In this document: positions 15,194-24,196 of the stretch, one piece after another | Layout of the letters: each line of letters starts with the position of its first letter | Numbering within the stretch: the stretch's first letter is position 1 | Source of the DNA: Chloroflexota bacterium | GTDB taxonomy: Bacteria > Chloroflexota > Limnocylindria > QHBO01 | NCBI GenBank assembly: GCA_040902225.1 | Contig: JBBDXT010000004.1 | Span: forward strand, 384,376 to 448,375 | Reading direction: 5' to 3' | DNA: 64,000 nucleotides | Position numbers and translations under genes: made by a program | The notes under the pieces: model-generated | What the model was told of the DNA's origin: nothing | What the model saw: only the letters and a program-made list of their open reading frames with translations | Database searches by the model: none

Positions 15194-15766
15194 GTGGACG
15201 CTCTCGATCAGGAGGCAGGGAGGGCACGATTGCGAATCCCCGCGTGGGTCGCTGGAGTACTCAACCGAGTACCGATGGGGCTTACCCCAGGGTCGGTCTA
15301 CGTCGTGACGGGCGGAGGAGGAGGCTTCGCGCTCGCATCGTTCAGGCCGACGCCGGATTCAGCCCTTTGGATCTGGGTGCTCTGGATCATCGTCTGGGCG
15401 GCTGCGATCTATCTCTTTGTGCGCGGAGTGCTGGGATTCCTCGCGTTGATGGTCCAGAGGGGATGGATAGCCCGAGAGATGTTTCGGCAGCGGGGTCTGC
15501 CGCGCATCCGGATCAAAGTTGAGTGGCCTGCCGCGAAGAGCGGCAACCGGGCCCAAGTCCCTCCACTCCCTAAGAGCGCTGACCCCGTGGGCGACGCACG
15601 GAAGGCTCTAGCGACTGCCGAGCGCGAGGACACGGAGCGACCACCGGCTGATCCCCCCGAACCAACCGGGGCGCCTCCCAAGCCACGGTTCAGGGTGCAG
15701 CCGGGTGGAGATGCCAACGGCGGTCGCGCGGCGCGCGGCCGGCCGGGCCGGGGGTGGGCTGACTGA
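15194..15766 (+). CDS. Small membrane protein of unknown function
   Basis: 190 residues from the GTG at 15194. One or two hydrophobic segments (about 38-52, and 58-90 around WIWVLWIIVWAAAIYLFVRG) are followed by a long Pro/Ala/Arg-rich cytoplasmic-type tail. Upstream, TATACC at about 15140 could be a -10. The start is uncertain and no family is recognised. Its 3' end overlaps the convergent zinc-finger gene. Confidence 0.5.
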   Translation: MDALDQEAGRARLRIPAWVAGVLNRVPMGLTPGSVYVVTGGGGGFALASFRPTPDSALWIWVLWIIVWAAAIYLFVRGVLGFLALMVQRGWIAREMFRQRGLPRIRIKVEWPAAKSGNRAQVPPLPKSADPVGDARKALATAEREDTERPPADPPEPTGAPPKPRFRVQPGGDANGGRAARGRPGRGWAD

Positions 15767-16052
15767 GCGGGTGGTGGTCCGGCGGCGCCAACTCAGGGCC
15801 TTCCGCGTACTCATCCTCCACATAGTCGTAGAACCAGTCCTCGCCGGGCTCGAAGCTGCGGATGATCGGGTGGTTCTCCGCCGCGGCATGCTTGCTGCCG
15901 TGCTGCGAGGGGGACTGGTCGCAGCAGCCGATGTGGCCGCAGTGCACGCATCGGCGCAGGTGGAACCACCAGCCGCCTTCAGTGGCGAGGCACTCGACGC
16001 AGCCGGTGCCGCTGGGCGGGATGGAGGTGTCGATCGGGGGGTAGTCGGCCAT
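15690..16052 (-). CDS. UBP-type zinc finger protein
   Basis: 120 residues. Cys/His ligands follow the ZnF-UBP pattern: CVECLATEGGWWFHLRRC, HCGHIGCCDQSP, HGSKHAAAENHPIIRSFE, then EDWFYDYV. Bacterial stand-alone copies are common in actinobacteria and Chloroflexota; they bind zinc and probably free C-termini, with no ubiquitin implied. An alternative GTG start lies seven codons upstream. The Pro/Arg tail overlaps the convergent gene by 77 bases. Confidence 0.8.
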   Translation of the reverse strand: MADYPPIDTSIPPSGTGCVECLATEGGWWFHLRRCVHCGHIGCCDQSPSQHGSKHAAAENHPIIRSFEPGEDWFYDYVEDEYAEGPELAPPDHHPLSQPTPGPAGRAPRDRRWHLHPAAP

Positions 16053-16098
16053 GTTCAGCGCATGATGCTCCACGGCCGCTTCGGTGGTCGGCTCCCTC

Positions 16099-17933
16099 CT
16101 AGTTCGCCCGCGCCCGCTGGACCCGAGGGCGGGGGGACGTGGCCGTTGCGACCTGGTCTTCGAGGAAGGAGGCGTGCTCCGGGCGGCCGAGCAGGTAGCC
16201 CTGCCCGAGCGCAACGCCGAGCTCCCTGAGGGTGTCAAGGTCATCCTCGCTCTCGATTCCCTCCGCCACGAGGGTGAAGTCCGCGTCGCGGGCGAAGTGG
16301 ACGAACCCCGCGACGAGTGCGCGCCGTGTGAGATCGGTAGCAGCGCTCTGGACCAGGCCGATGTCCATCTTCACGAAGGCCGGGCGTACTTCCAGGATGT
16401 GGCGCAGGCTCGCGAAGCCGGAGCCAGCGTCATCCACCGCGAGCAAGCGGCCAGGACCCAGGCGTTCCATCGCCGCCGCGATCGGCGCGTAATCGGTGAT
16501 GACATCGTGTTCGGAGAGCTCGATGACCGTGGGCCGATCGAGCGGCCCGAGGATGTCGGCAAGCGTATCGGTCTCCGACAGAAGGGCCGCCGACGCGTTG
16601 ACGCTGACCCAGCAGTTGGGAGGAAGCTCCCTGGTGGCCCTGACGGCGGCCTGCATGGTGGCGAACTCCAGGTCCCGGCCCCGTCCGACGAGCGCGGCAT
16701 GTCGAACAGGCGCATTGTCGTCTGTGGCGCGTCGAAGCGGGTGAGTGCCTCGTACCCGACGACCTGGTTCGAGACGATGTCGCGGATCGGCTGGAATACG
16801 GGCCAGTAGCGGCGCTGCAGCAGGATTTCGTCGATCAGGTGCGTGGCGCTCGAGCGCTCCTCGAGCTTCGCGATCGCCGGGCCCAGGGTGGTGGCGACGA
16901 CATCGGCCATCTCGGCCAAAACGGGGATGTGCTCGGCAACGGTCGCCTGGCCGCCTGCCGGATTGCTCACGGCCGCACCAAGCAGCCCGATCATTCGCCC
17001 TTCGTATGACAGCGGCATGAAGACGACCGCATCCACGCCCATCGCCGCGACGCTGCGCGAATAGCCACCGTCCTCCTCTTGCACGGTCCAGCCGGTGATC
17101 CATGGGCCGCTCGCCGCGTGGGTGCGGAAGTACTCGTTGCGATGCTCCGGCAGCACCGCCCCGGCGCGGAGATAGGGCGACAGGTTCGTGCCGACGATCC
17201 CCAGGAGCACGGACCGACCGTCGGCGGTGAACCAGGTGATGGAGGCGGTCTTCAGCGGCGTGTGGCGCGTCAGCGGCTCGAGCAGGCCGGCCGCCATCAC
17301 GTACGGGTCAGGAGAGCTGGGCACGCGGGTGACCTCGTGCAGGAGCCGCTTGCGCCTGCCGAGGAAATCCTCGATCACCTGGCGCATCCGGTTGCCGAAG
17401 GCGGCTCCCGCGAGGACGCCGGCTACCGCGAGCACATGCTGCTGCCCGAGCGGCCCGCCCAGGGCTGCCCCGATCGAGATTCCGCCCGTGCCGGCCAGCG
17501 TCCATAGTACGGTCGTCGGAAGCGTATGGACGAGGGCAACCATCCCCGCCACCAGCAGGCCGATCAACGCGACGACCTCTCCGTGGTATGCGGCGCCCGA
17601 CCAGCCTGCGGCGCCCAGCACGACGAAGGCAGCGGGCCAGGTGGCGGTGGCCAGCCGGAAGCCAAGCAGCGGCGAGACCCGGATGTCGGAGCGAGTGACG
17701 AGGAGGTCCGTCAGGATCCAGGCGCCCGTATAGCCCCCCAGGATGAGGAAGAGCGGCGTATTGCCGAGGCCCATCAGCGCGGCGGTGACGAGCGTGGCCA
17801 GCACGATCCCCTCGGTAGCGTGCGTCAGGTGGTGGCGCAGCAGACCACGCATGCTCTGCGTGTCCACCGTGGTGTCATCGCTGATCAGGGCACCGATGAA
17901 GGTGTGCCAGCTCGCGCGGAAAAAGAAGTTCAC
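16099..17933 (-). pseudogene. TM-GAF-EAL cyclic-di-GMP phosphodiesterase with one frameshift
   Basis: Two minus frames join into one protein of about 611 residues. Frame 1 (GTG at 17933) has about six transmembrane helices, a GAF-like sensor (about 220-370) and the start of the EAL domain (VVGYEALTRF). At about 16698 it goes out of frame after RLFDM. The other frame continues perfectly: VSVNAS, IELSEHDVI, VDDAGSGFASL, VKMDIGLVQ, VAEGIES, GQGYLLGRP. Adding one C on the plus strand near 16698 repairs it. All EAL catalytic motifs survive, so this is a recent mutation, a phase-variable state or a sequencing error. Confidence 0.8.
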
Positions 17934-18042
17934 CAGGAAACCCCGTGCTCGGAACGCGGAGCATGAACCTCAGGTGGTGGCGGCCAAAAGCCTGACGAAA
18001 GTACCCAGCGCGCGGTGCGGTCGACATCGGCTCAGTCTGCCC

Positions 18043-18297
18043 TTAGTACACCTCGTCGTGGGAGCCGAGGTTCACGAGGAAGGCCTCATCGCCCTCCCAG
18101 CGAAAGAGGACGCGCAGATCGTCGTCCACGGCGAAAGCCCAATAACCTTCCAGCTCGCCTTTCAACTTGTGCGTGCGGAGCAGCTGGTCCTGCGGGTCGG
18201 TGGCGAAACGGCGTAATGCCGCCCGGAGCATGGACGCCTGGGGTTCCTTCAACTTCTTCGCCTTGCGAAAGAATCGGCTCGATGCGGAAAACCGCAC
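18043..18297 (-). CDS. RelE/YafQ-type mRNA interferase toxin
   Basis: 84 residues: SRFFRKAKKLKEPQASML, then LRRFATDPQDQLLRTHKLKG, WAFAVDDDLRVLFRWEGDE and LVNLGSHDEVY. This is the RelE fold with the basic surface and a terminal Tyr. GTG start two bases after the antitoxin stop. It is expected to cleave mRNA at the ribosome when freed from its antitoxin. Confidence 0.85.
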   Translation of the reverse strand: MRFSASSRFFRKAKKLKEPQASMLRAALRRFATDPQDQLLRTHKLKGELEGYWAFAVDDDLRVLFRWEGDEAFLVNLGSHDEVY

Positions 18298-18299
18298 CG

Positions 18300-18575
18300 T
18301 TACGAACGGAGCTGGTCGAGGAGCCGGTCCACGTCGTCGAAGCGGGGAGCGCCGCCCGCTCGGTACTCAGCCTCTGCCTCGCGGACCTCCGCTACGAACA
18401 GCTGCCGGCGGAGGAGGCTGAGCTCCTTCTGGTCGCGCTCGTAGCGCTCGGGGTTCACGATGTACGCCGCCCGCCGCGACCGCTGGAGGACCACGGTCGG
18501 CTCGTCACTCGTGCGAACCTCATCGATGACGTCAGCCACTCGCTGGCGGAGCTCGGAGATCGGTACCGTCTTCAT
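18300..18575 (-). CDS. Phd/YefM-type antitoxin
   Basis: 91 residues from the ATG at 18575: MKTVPISELRQRVADVIDEV, then VLQRSRRAAYIVNPERYERD, the Phd/YefM DNA-binding fold. The C-terminal 40 residues are charged and would wrap the toxin. It has its own strong leaderless promoter with direct repeats in the spacer. Confidence 0.88.
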   Translation of the reverse strand: MKTVPISELRQRVADVIDEVRTSDEPTVVLQRSRRAAYIVNPERYERDQKELSLLRRQLFVAEVREAEAEYRAGGAPRFDDVDRLLDQLRS

Positions 18576-18583
18576 GATGGGTA

Positions 18584-18611
18584 ACAGTACATCAGAACGT
18601 ACATATGTCAA
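18584..18611 (-). promoter_or_regulatory. Promoter and operator of the Phd/RelE pair
   Basis: Minus strand TTGACA (18611-18606), 16-bp spacer, TACTGT (18589-18584), then 8 bases to the ATG. Two direct GTACAT repeats (18587-18592 and 18599-18604 on the plus strand, 12 bp apart) overlap the promoter, so the antitoxin could autorepress from the same face of the helix. Confidence 0.65.
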
Positions 18612-18933
18612 TTGCCGGCAATCACGGCGGCGTCATCGGCGTGCTGTGGGGAGCCCCCGCCGGGCCAGTTCTCTCGACCGCTGCGCAGCGTTCCGCGGCG
18701 GTCATAGGTCACGACCGTGAAGCCGGTCAGCCGCTCAGCGACCGGACGCCACTGCTCGGCATCTTCGCCACCGGCGTGCACCAGGATCACCGCGGGACCA
18801 GACCCACGGACCTCTGCGTACAGGGTGGTTCCGTTAACGGGATAGGACCGATGCGGGGTGGCTCGGCGCCGGGCAGCGCGTTCGGGTTGGTCCGCAGCTC
18901 CGGCAGGGTCACCTCGGAAGTGTATTCCCGCAT
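18608..18933 (-). pseudogene. Remnant of an alpha/beta-hydrolase gene
   Basis: From the ATG at 18933 the first frame gives MREYTSEVTLPEL ... RIGPIP. The frame then shifts near 18840 to NGTTLYAEVRGSGP, ILVHAGGEDAEQWRPVAERL, VVTYDRRGTLRSGREN and stops at AVIAGN. This is only the first 105 or so residues of a family normally 260-300 long. The oxyanion HAGG and DRRG motifs are there, but the nucleophile and His are gone. The break lies at the -35 of the RelE/Phd promoter, as if that module replaced the rest. Confidence 0.65.
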
Positions 18934-18999
18934 GCAGAGGAGGACGCGTCAGGCGCTTAAGCCTGCCAGCAGCGATGCGATCTCGCGGGCTTTGGTGCG

Positions 19000-21711
19000 T
19001 CAGCCCGGCGGCTTCTGTCCGGAACGGACGGGTCGGTCAGGCTGAAACCGCGACGCAAGGTAGGCGGCGCCCAGCAGGAGGAGGCCCAGCGCCAGGAACG
19101 AGAGTACCCGGTACGCGACGTCGAGCGCGGCCAGATCGACGATGAAGACCTTGCCGGTGACGAGCGCAAGCAGCCCAAGGCCGAATAGCCGGGCGTTTGT
19201 CGACTGACGGAATAGGCCGATGACGAAGCCGGCCACGCCGAGCACGGCCCACAGCACGCTGAGCGCAACCTGCGCCTGCTTCCGCAGCTCATCGAGTCCG
19301 ATCGCGCCCCCCAGGTTGGCCTGGAACAGGTCGACGGTGCCGATCGAGAGCAGGTAGACCCCCGCCGCGCCGGCCAGGATCTGGGCGATCCGGGCGTCGA
19401 GGTTGCGCGGAGGCAGGAAGGCGCGGGCGAGGAATGCGGCAGTCAAGGCGGCCACCGCCAGTATGCCGCCGTTGAGGATGGCAGGCTCTGTCGCCTTCAC
19501 CGCCTGGACGACGAGCCGATACGGCGGCGCCACCACGGCCAGTGTCTCGATCGCCGCGGCCAGCGCGAAGGCGTAGGAAGCGAAGGGGCGCACCACCCAG
19601 TCCGGCTGCCATCGGTTGCCGAGGACGTGGAGCACCAGGGCCAGCGCGAGCCAGGCGACCACGCTCCACGCGGCCGTCACCTCGAACGGCATAAGGTAGG
19701 CGATCGCCACCGCGGCGGCGACGCAGCCCACCCATCGGTACACCCGGTCCCCGGCGCTAAATCCGATCACCAGGGCAGTCGCCGCCACGATGGCCACCAC
19801 CACCGTCCGCTCGTCCCAGAAGGGCTGCTCCTCGAGGGTCCAGGCGAATGCCCCGAGCTCGCGACTGAAGATCCAGGTAGGCAGGTACTCCACGATGGCG
19901 AAGCGCAGGCCCAGGAACGCCGCCAGGGCGCCAGAGGCATAGAGGGCCCGCTCGCCGATCGCCATCGTGGTGGCCCAGGGGCCCGCGAGCGACCGCAGAT
20001 CGACCCGCATGGGGACCTGGGCCCAGCGTCGCTCGGCGAGGACCGCGGCCGCCGTCAGCGGCCCATAGCCGGCCACCAGCGGGATGCCGGACAGCTCATG
20101 GGGCAGGACCAGCGCGTAGACGAAGACCATCGCGGCCGCCACCCCGACCTGCTCGCCACGACGGTGGAGGAACGCGATCGCCGCCGCCGCCGCCAGGGTC
20201 ACGAAGGCGAGGGCGAGCCCATCGGGATTGGCGAACGGGATGCCGGAGGGTGACGGGTTGGCGAACGCGGTGACCGCGTATTCGACGAACAGCAGATGAC
20301 CGAGCGCCAGTGCGCCGAGCACGACGGCCACCGCCCCCGCGTATCCATGCTCGCGCCGGGCGTAGACCCAGGCCAGGGCCACCGCTTCGGCCGCCCAGGC
20401 CATCGGTACCCAGTTCGCCCCCAGCTGGACCGGCACGGCCAGGGTTAGCGCCGCGACTCCCGAACCGAAGACGAGCATCCCGAACGGATGCCGCTCGCCG
20501 TTGCGTGCGAGGAAGAAGGAGCCGAGCGTCAGGTGGGCTGCCGCCTCGCCCAGCAGGAAGAGGCCGCGCCACGGCTCCGCGGCTCCGCTCAGCAGCTGGA
20601 AGCCGGCCCAGGTGGTGAATGCGGCCGTCGCAACGAGCAGCGTCGCTGATGTCGGGCTCAGCTGTTGGCTGGGCCGGCGGACCTCTTCGCCGGCCGCGGA
20701 GAGGATGTTCAGCCCCCAGTACACGACCACCGCCGCCAGCCCCACGGCGAGGTTCGGGTAGTCGCTGACGTACAGGCCGAGCTGCGGGAAGGAGAGCAGG
20801 AAGGCCACGGTCGGCAGCCATCGCCATGGCATGTACATGCAGATCGCAGTGGTCCCGATCATGGCCGCCCCCAGGAAGACGATCGTGAGCAGCGTGGCGC
20901 CGGCACCCATGATCGGGGGCGCGGCCAGGACTGCGACCAGGCCGAATCCGGCAACCAGCTGGGATCGGGCCCGGATGGCGACGGCCGCCGCCAGGGAGGC
21001 AGCCAGCAGGGCGCCCCCCACCGCCACCTCGGGCGCCACCAGTGCGTACAGACGCGAGGCGGCGAATAGGCCCAGCGAGACGACCGCCAGCCCCACCGCC
21101 ACCAGCACCAGCGCCAGGATCTCCCGGGTGCGGTTCGTCGGCTTGAGCAGGAACCAGGCGCCGACGGCGAACATGGCGGTCCCGACCACCAGGCCCAGCG
21201 CCACCCGTAGCTCGGGGCCGATCCAGCCGCGGCTGAAGGCCAGGCCCAGGAAGAAGACGACGCCGATGAGCAGCGCCAGCCCTCCCACCACGGCCAGCAG
21301 CCGGCCGGCAAACAGCGTCTCGAGGTCGGCGAGGGAGGTGCGGGGTGCCGCCGGTGTCGCAGCTTTCACCGTGGCCGGACTCGAAACCGACGCGGCGCGT
21401 GCGCCCGGTTTGGCTGCGTTCCAGGCCGTGGCGGGCATCGCGGCCCCGGGGAGGTAGGGGACGTGCGGTGGCGGCGGGGGCGGTAGCGCGATCGGCACCG
21501 CGTCCGCGGGGAGCGCGGCTTGAGCCGCCTCAGCCTTGGGCGCGGCTGGGGCAGGCCCGGCCTCGAGCTGCCTGATGCGGCGCTCCTGATCGTCGGCACG
21601 CGAGGTGAGGTACCAGGCCAGCGCGCCAACCACCAGGCCCGCCCCCCATCCGTACGGGACGGAGGCTGCGACGAAGAGCCCCGAGACGATGCCGACGACG
21701 ACAGCCTTCAT
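19000..21711 (-). CDS. Large DUF2339 polytopic membrane protein
   Basis: 903 residues. One N-terminal TM, a coiled, Ala/Pro-rich cytoplasmic stretch (about 35-125), then the DUF2339 entry motif (LADLETLFAGRLLAVVGG, GVVFFLGLAFSRGWIGPE) and some 25 further hydrophobic helices to the end. It is the typical size and layout of DUF2339, a predicted integral membrane protein in many bacteria with no proven role. No ribosome binding site or clear -10 is seen near the ATG. Confidence 0.85.
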   Translation of the reverse strand: MKAVVVGIVSGLFVAASVPYGWGAGLVVGALAWYLTSRADDQERRIRQLEAGPAPAAPKAEAAQAALPADAVPIALPPPPPPHVPYLPGAAMPATAWNAAKPGARAASVSSPATVKAATPAAPRTSLADLETLFAGRLLAVVGGLALLIGVVFFLGLAFSRGWIGPELRVALGLVVGTAMFAVGAWFLLKPTNRTREILALVLVAVGLAVVSLGLFAASRLYALVAPEVAVGGALLAASLAAAVAIRARSQLVAGFGLVAVLAAPPIMGAGATLLTIVFLGAAMIGTTAICMYMPWRWLPTVAFLLSFPQLGLYVSDYPNLAVGLAAVVVYWGLNILSAAGEEVRRPSQQLSPTSATLLVATAAFTTWAGFQLLSGAAEPWRGLFLLGEAAAHLTLGSFFLARNGERHPFGMLVFGSGVAALTLAVPVQLGANWVPMAWAAEAVALAWVYARREHGYAGAVAVVLGALALGHLLFVEYAVTAFANPSPSGIPFANPDGLALAFVTLAAAAAIAFLHRRGEQVGVAAAMVFVYALVLPHELSGIPLVAGYGPLTAAAVLAERRWAQVPMRVDLRSLAGPWATTMAIGERALYASGALAAFLGLRFAIVEYLPTWIFSRELGAFAWTLEEQPFWDERTVVVAIVAATALVIGFSAGDRVYRWVGCVAAAVAIAYLMPFEVTAAWSVVAWLALALVLHVLGNRWQPDWVVRPFASYAFALAAAIETLAVVAPPYRLVVQAVKATEPAILNGGILAVAALTAAFLARAFLPPRNLDARIAQILAGAAGVYLLSIGTVDLFQANLGGAIGLDELRKQAQVALSVLWAVLGVAGFVIGLFRQSTNARLFGLGLLALVTGKVFIVDLAALDVAYRVLSFLALGLLLLGAAYLASRFQPDRPVRSGQKPPG

Positions 21712-21742
21712 GCGTTTCGCACCCGTATGCGGATGAGCTGAG

Positions 21743-21778
21743 CGCAGTCTGGCACAGGCACCCTGCGGTCAGACTGCG
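21743..21778. promoter_or_regulatory. Inverted repeat between divergent genes
   Basis: CGCAGTCTG (21743-21751) and CAGACTGCG (21770-21778) form a perfect 9-bp inverted repeat with an 18-base spacer between the DUF2339 gene and the VapBC pair. It could be an operator or a hairpin. Confidence 0.45.
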
Positions 21779-21861
21779 GGCAGGGTCGTCGGTGAGGGCC
21801 GCCGCAATGGGCATCGCGGCGATCTCGGGGAGCCAAAGCTCATGTGCTACAGTTGTGCGTC

Positions 21862-22164
21862 ATGAGTCCTCAGAAGCGCCGACCGGAGCGGGTGGGGGTC
21901 CGCGAGCTGCGCCAGAACCTATCGGTCTACCTCAAGCACGTGCGTGAAGAGGGGCGGGCCTACGAGGTGACCGAGCGCGGGGAGCCGGTGGCCCACCTGA
22001 CGCCTATGCCGGATCGGCCGACCTCGACGTACGAGCGCATGCTGGCCGAGGGCCGCATCACGCCGGCCAAGCGGGATCTGCTCACCATCAAGCCGCTTCC
22101 GCCGCTCCCCGGCAAGCAGCTGTCAGACGTCCTGCGTGAGATGCGGGACGAGGAGACCTGGTGA
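21862..22164 (+). CDS. Phd/YefM-type antitoxin of a VapBC-like pair
   Basis: 100 residues from the ATG at 21862: RRPERVGVRELRQNLSVYLK, then YEVTERGEPVAHLTPMPD, the Phd/YefM N-domain; the C-terminal part is toxin-binding. TACAGT (21848-21853) eight bases upstream suggests leaderless expression. It overlaps the next gene by four bases. Confidence 0.85.
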   Translation: MSPQKRRPERVGVRELRQNLSVYLKHVREEGRAYEVTERGEPVAHLTPMPDRPTSTYERMLAEGRITPAKRDLLTIKPLPPLPGKQLSDVLREMRDEETW

Positions 22165-22553
22165 GCGGTGCGTACCTCGACGCCTCCGCCCTGGTCAAAC
22201 TGGCGGTGACCGAGCTGGAGACCGCCGCATTGCGGAAGTTCCTCCGGCGCCACCCGCAGCGGTTCACGAATCGGGTGGCGGTGGTCGAGGTGAGGCGAGC
22301 GGTCAGGCGTCTCCCGATGTCGCGCGAGGCACCCGTCCAGGCGGCGTTCGACGGCGTCACGGTGATCGACCTGGACCCGTCGATCGCGAATCGCGCGGGC
22401 GTGATCGAGCCGGTTGCCCTGCGGTCGCTGGATGCCATCCACCTGGCCTCGGCCCTGGAGCTGGGCGACGAGCTCGACGCGTTCGTCACCTACGACGCGC
22501 GCCAGGCGACCGCGGCCGGCGAGCTCGGCCTCCCCGTCGCGTCGCCGGCGTAG
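22161..22553 (+). CDS. vapC: VapC-type PIN-domain ribonuclease toxin
   Basis: 130 residues. GAYLDASALVKLAVTE supplies the first Asp, VVEVRRAV the Glu, and LDAIHLASAL and FVTYDARQATAA the remaining acids. GTG start inside the antitoxin stop (GTGA). This is the second VapC in the window; sequence similarity to the one at 8.6 kb is low, so it is not a recent duplicate. Confidence 0.86.
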   Translation: MSGAYLDASALVKLAVTELETAALRKFLRRHPQRFTNRVAVVEVRRAVRRLPMSREAPVQAAFDGVTVIDLDPSIANRAGVIEPVALRSLDAIHLASALELGDELDAFVTYDARQATAAGELGLPVASPA

Positions 22554-22559
22554 CCGTCG

Positions 22560-23567
22560 TCACTCCTCCGCCAGCATCGCCGCGATCTCGCGGGCGTTGG
22601 TTGTGCCGTAGTTGGCGTAGCAGTTGTTCATCAGCAGGTGCAGGTTCTTGACGGAGCCGGCCGCCTGCCGGATGCGGGGGACCCATTCGCCCAGTTCATC
22701 GGCGTCGTAGAGGTAGCGGAAGCGCTCGACCACCGGAATCCCCTTGGCCTCCCACGTCTCGGTGCGGCGGCCGTGGAAGCGGACCACCGCCAGCTGCGGC
22801 GAGGTGACTGCCACCATGGGAGGCAGGGCGGTTTTCGTCTGAGGTTCGTCGACCATCACGAACGGGATCTGGTACTTCTCCAGGAAGTTGATCGTCCGCT
22901 CGTGGTTCTTCTCGTTGAACCAGGTGTTGTTGCGGAATTCCACCGCCAGACCGATGTCTCCGAGCCGCTCCTTGGCCTCCACGATCGCGTCGCGGCTCTC
23001 GTTGGACGGGAAGAACCAGCGCGGGTACTGGAGGAAGACCGCCCCCAGCTTGCCCGATGAATGGAGCGGCGCGATCCCATCCTTGAAACGCTCCCAGATT
23101 GCGTCGCGCAGCTCCGTGGGGAGGTCCTTGCCATAGATTCGCTTCTTTTCGAGCAGCTCGGGTGGCAGCTCGTCGCGGATCTCCTTCGGCAGCCGCTTCA
23201 CCTCGGATGGCTGCGCGGTCATCAGGGCGTGGGCCTTGATGTCGAACGTGAAGTCGGGCGGCGTGCGCTCGAGCCACAGCTCGCCGAGGCGTCGGGTGGG
23301 GAGCGCGTAATAGGTTGCGTCAACCTCGACGATGGGGAACTGGTCGGCGTAGTAACGGAGTCTTTCCTCCGCGTTTGTGGCGTCCGGCGGGTAGAAGACG
23401 CCCGGCTCGACCATGGTCGGATCTGTCCAGCTGGCTGTCCCGATGCGGACCGTGGCCTTCTCCACCTTGATGGGGTGGCGGGCGGCCTCTGCTTCGGCCT
23501 CGCCTCGCTCGCCGGCGGCCTGTGGCCCGGGATCGTGGTCCTTCGTCGCCGCCTTGGCTCTGGGCAT
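22560..23567 (-). CDS. DUF72 (YecE-like) protein
   Basis: 335 residues. A basic, probably disordered start (1-38) is followed by the DUF72 TIM-barrel: RIGTASWTDPTMVEPGVFYP, FPIVEVDATYYALP, FDIKAHALMT, GLAVEFRNNTWF, and the terminal LLMNNCYANYGTTNA. The family has no settled biochemical role. Leaderless -10 TAGACT lies seven bases upstream. Stop is close to the convergent vapC stop. Confidence 0.85.
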   Translation of the reverse strand: MPRAKAATKDHDPGPQAAGERGEAEAEAARHPIKVEKATVRIGTASWTDPTMVEPGVFYPPDATNAEERLRYYADQFPIVEVDATYYALPTRRLGELWLERTPPDFTFDIKAHALMTAQPSEVKRLPKEIRDELPPELLEKKRIYGKDLPTELRDAIWERFKDGIAPLHSSGKLGAVFLQYPRWFFPSNESRDAIVEAKERLGDIGLAVEFRNNTWFNEKNHERTINFLEKYQIPFVMVDEPQTKTALPPMVAVTSPQLAVVRFHGRRTETWEAKGIPVVERFRYLYDADELGEWVPRIRQAAGSVKNLHLLMNNCYANYGTTNAREIAAMLAEE

Positions 23568-23574
23568 GTGGTGG

Positions 23575-23580
23575 AGTCTA
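23575..23580 (-). promoter_or_regulatory. -10 element of a leaderless promoter (DUF72)
   Basis: TAGACT on the minus strand, seven bases before the ATG at 23567. Confidence 0.45.
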
Positions 23581-23612
23581 TCGGCCTGGGGTGGGCTGCC
23601 AGTCTTCAGGAC

Positions 23613-23760
23613 TTACGCGCAGTGTGCATAACAGCCAAGAAGCCGCTGCTGCGGGGCTGTTCAGGTGCGCTCATTGGCGCTGATGCACGCCCGGCGTGCG
23701 CGACAGGCAAGTTGGGCCCGATTGGGAGCGCAGGTTGTCCGTTGTGCACGCCCTGCGTAC
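23613..23760 (+). repeat. Three-box palindromic element (array b)
   Basis: Boxes at about 23613-23631 (inverted), 23684-23699 and 23745-23760 follow TGCAC-N5-GCGTRM. The middle one contains a perfect GCACGC-CCG-GCGTGC palindrome. Centres are about 70 and 61 bp apart. Box 1 is followed by AACAGCC, and TCAGGTGCG lies 44 bp after its centre, matching the layout of arrays a, c and d with one extra helical turn. A weaker fourth box may lie at about 23799-23813. Confidence 0.6.
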
Positions 23761-23812
23761 ATGCGGGTGCGGGGCGGAGGCTATCGGCCTCGCGGAAGTG
23801 CGCTGCGCGCTC

Positions 23813-23968
23813 CTAACGGCCAAGAACGCCCGAGCGCCCCTCGAAGATCGGCTCGAGGTTGTGGCGTGGGAGCCGATGGTCGGCAGGTCGACCGTGGAGC
23901 ATCAGGATCGGCCGGCCCTCACCTTCGTCCAGGTAGTGGATCGGGACGTCTCTGACGGTAACCTTCAC
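23813..23968 (-). pseudogene. N-terminal remnant of an alpha/beta-hydrolase
   Basis: 51 codons from the GTG at 23968: VTVRDVPIHYLDEGEG, RPILMLHGRPADHR, HNLEPIFEGRSG, then three unrelated residues and a stop. This is the start of an alpha/beta-hydrolase (the LHG oxyanion motif is present) that normally runs to 270 or so residues. The similarity ends exactly where the palindromic element begins, so the element, or the event that brought it, seems to have removed the rest. Confidence 0.6.
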
Positions 23969-24025
23969 GGCGTGATTCTAGGGCGGCGTCTGCGGGGCCT
24001 CGGTGGTCAGAGCGAGATTGACGGC

Positions 24026-24196
24026 CTAGCTGAGCTCGGCACCTGGAAGGCTGGCCAGCAGCTCCTCCACGATCCCCTCAAATGGCTCCAGGGCATGCTC
24101 GACTGCCTCGATCGCTCCCTTGCCCAGTCCGAGGGTCGGCCCCCCGGGCGTATCGGCCGATGCGATCCACCGCCCGTTGATCTCGCGCAGCCGCAC
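24026..24196 (-). CDS. Small conserved hypothetical protein
   Basis: 56 residues from a GTG at 24196: RLREINGRWIASADTPGGPT, then LGKGAIEAVEHALEPFEGIV and EELLASLP. The pattern, a short beta hairpin then one helix, resembles small (about 65-80 residue) HicB-like proteins found next to toxin genes. The start is uncertain; codons upstream are in frame but unlike protein. Nothing else is seen between 23969 and 24347 apart from the MazEF promoter. Confidence 0.45.
   Translation of the reverse strand: MRLREINGRWIASADTPGGPTLGLGKGAIEAVEHALEPFEGIVEELLASLPGAELS

Noticed and set aside
23799-23813. Fourth box of array b
   Set aside because: Spacing (about 54 bp) and sequence fit poorly (half of the box matches), so it is not counted.
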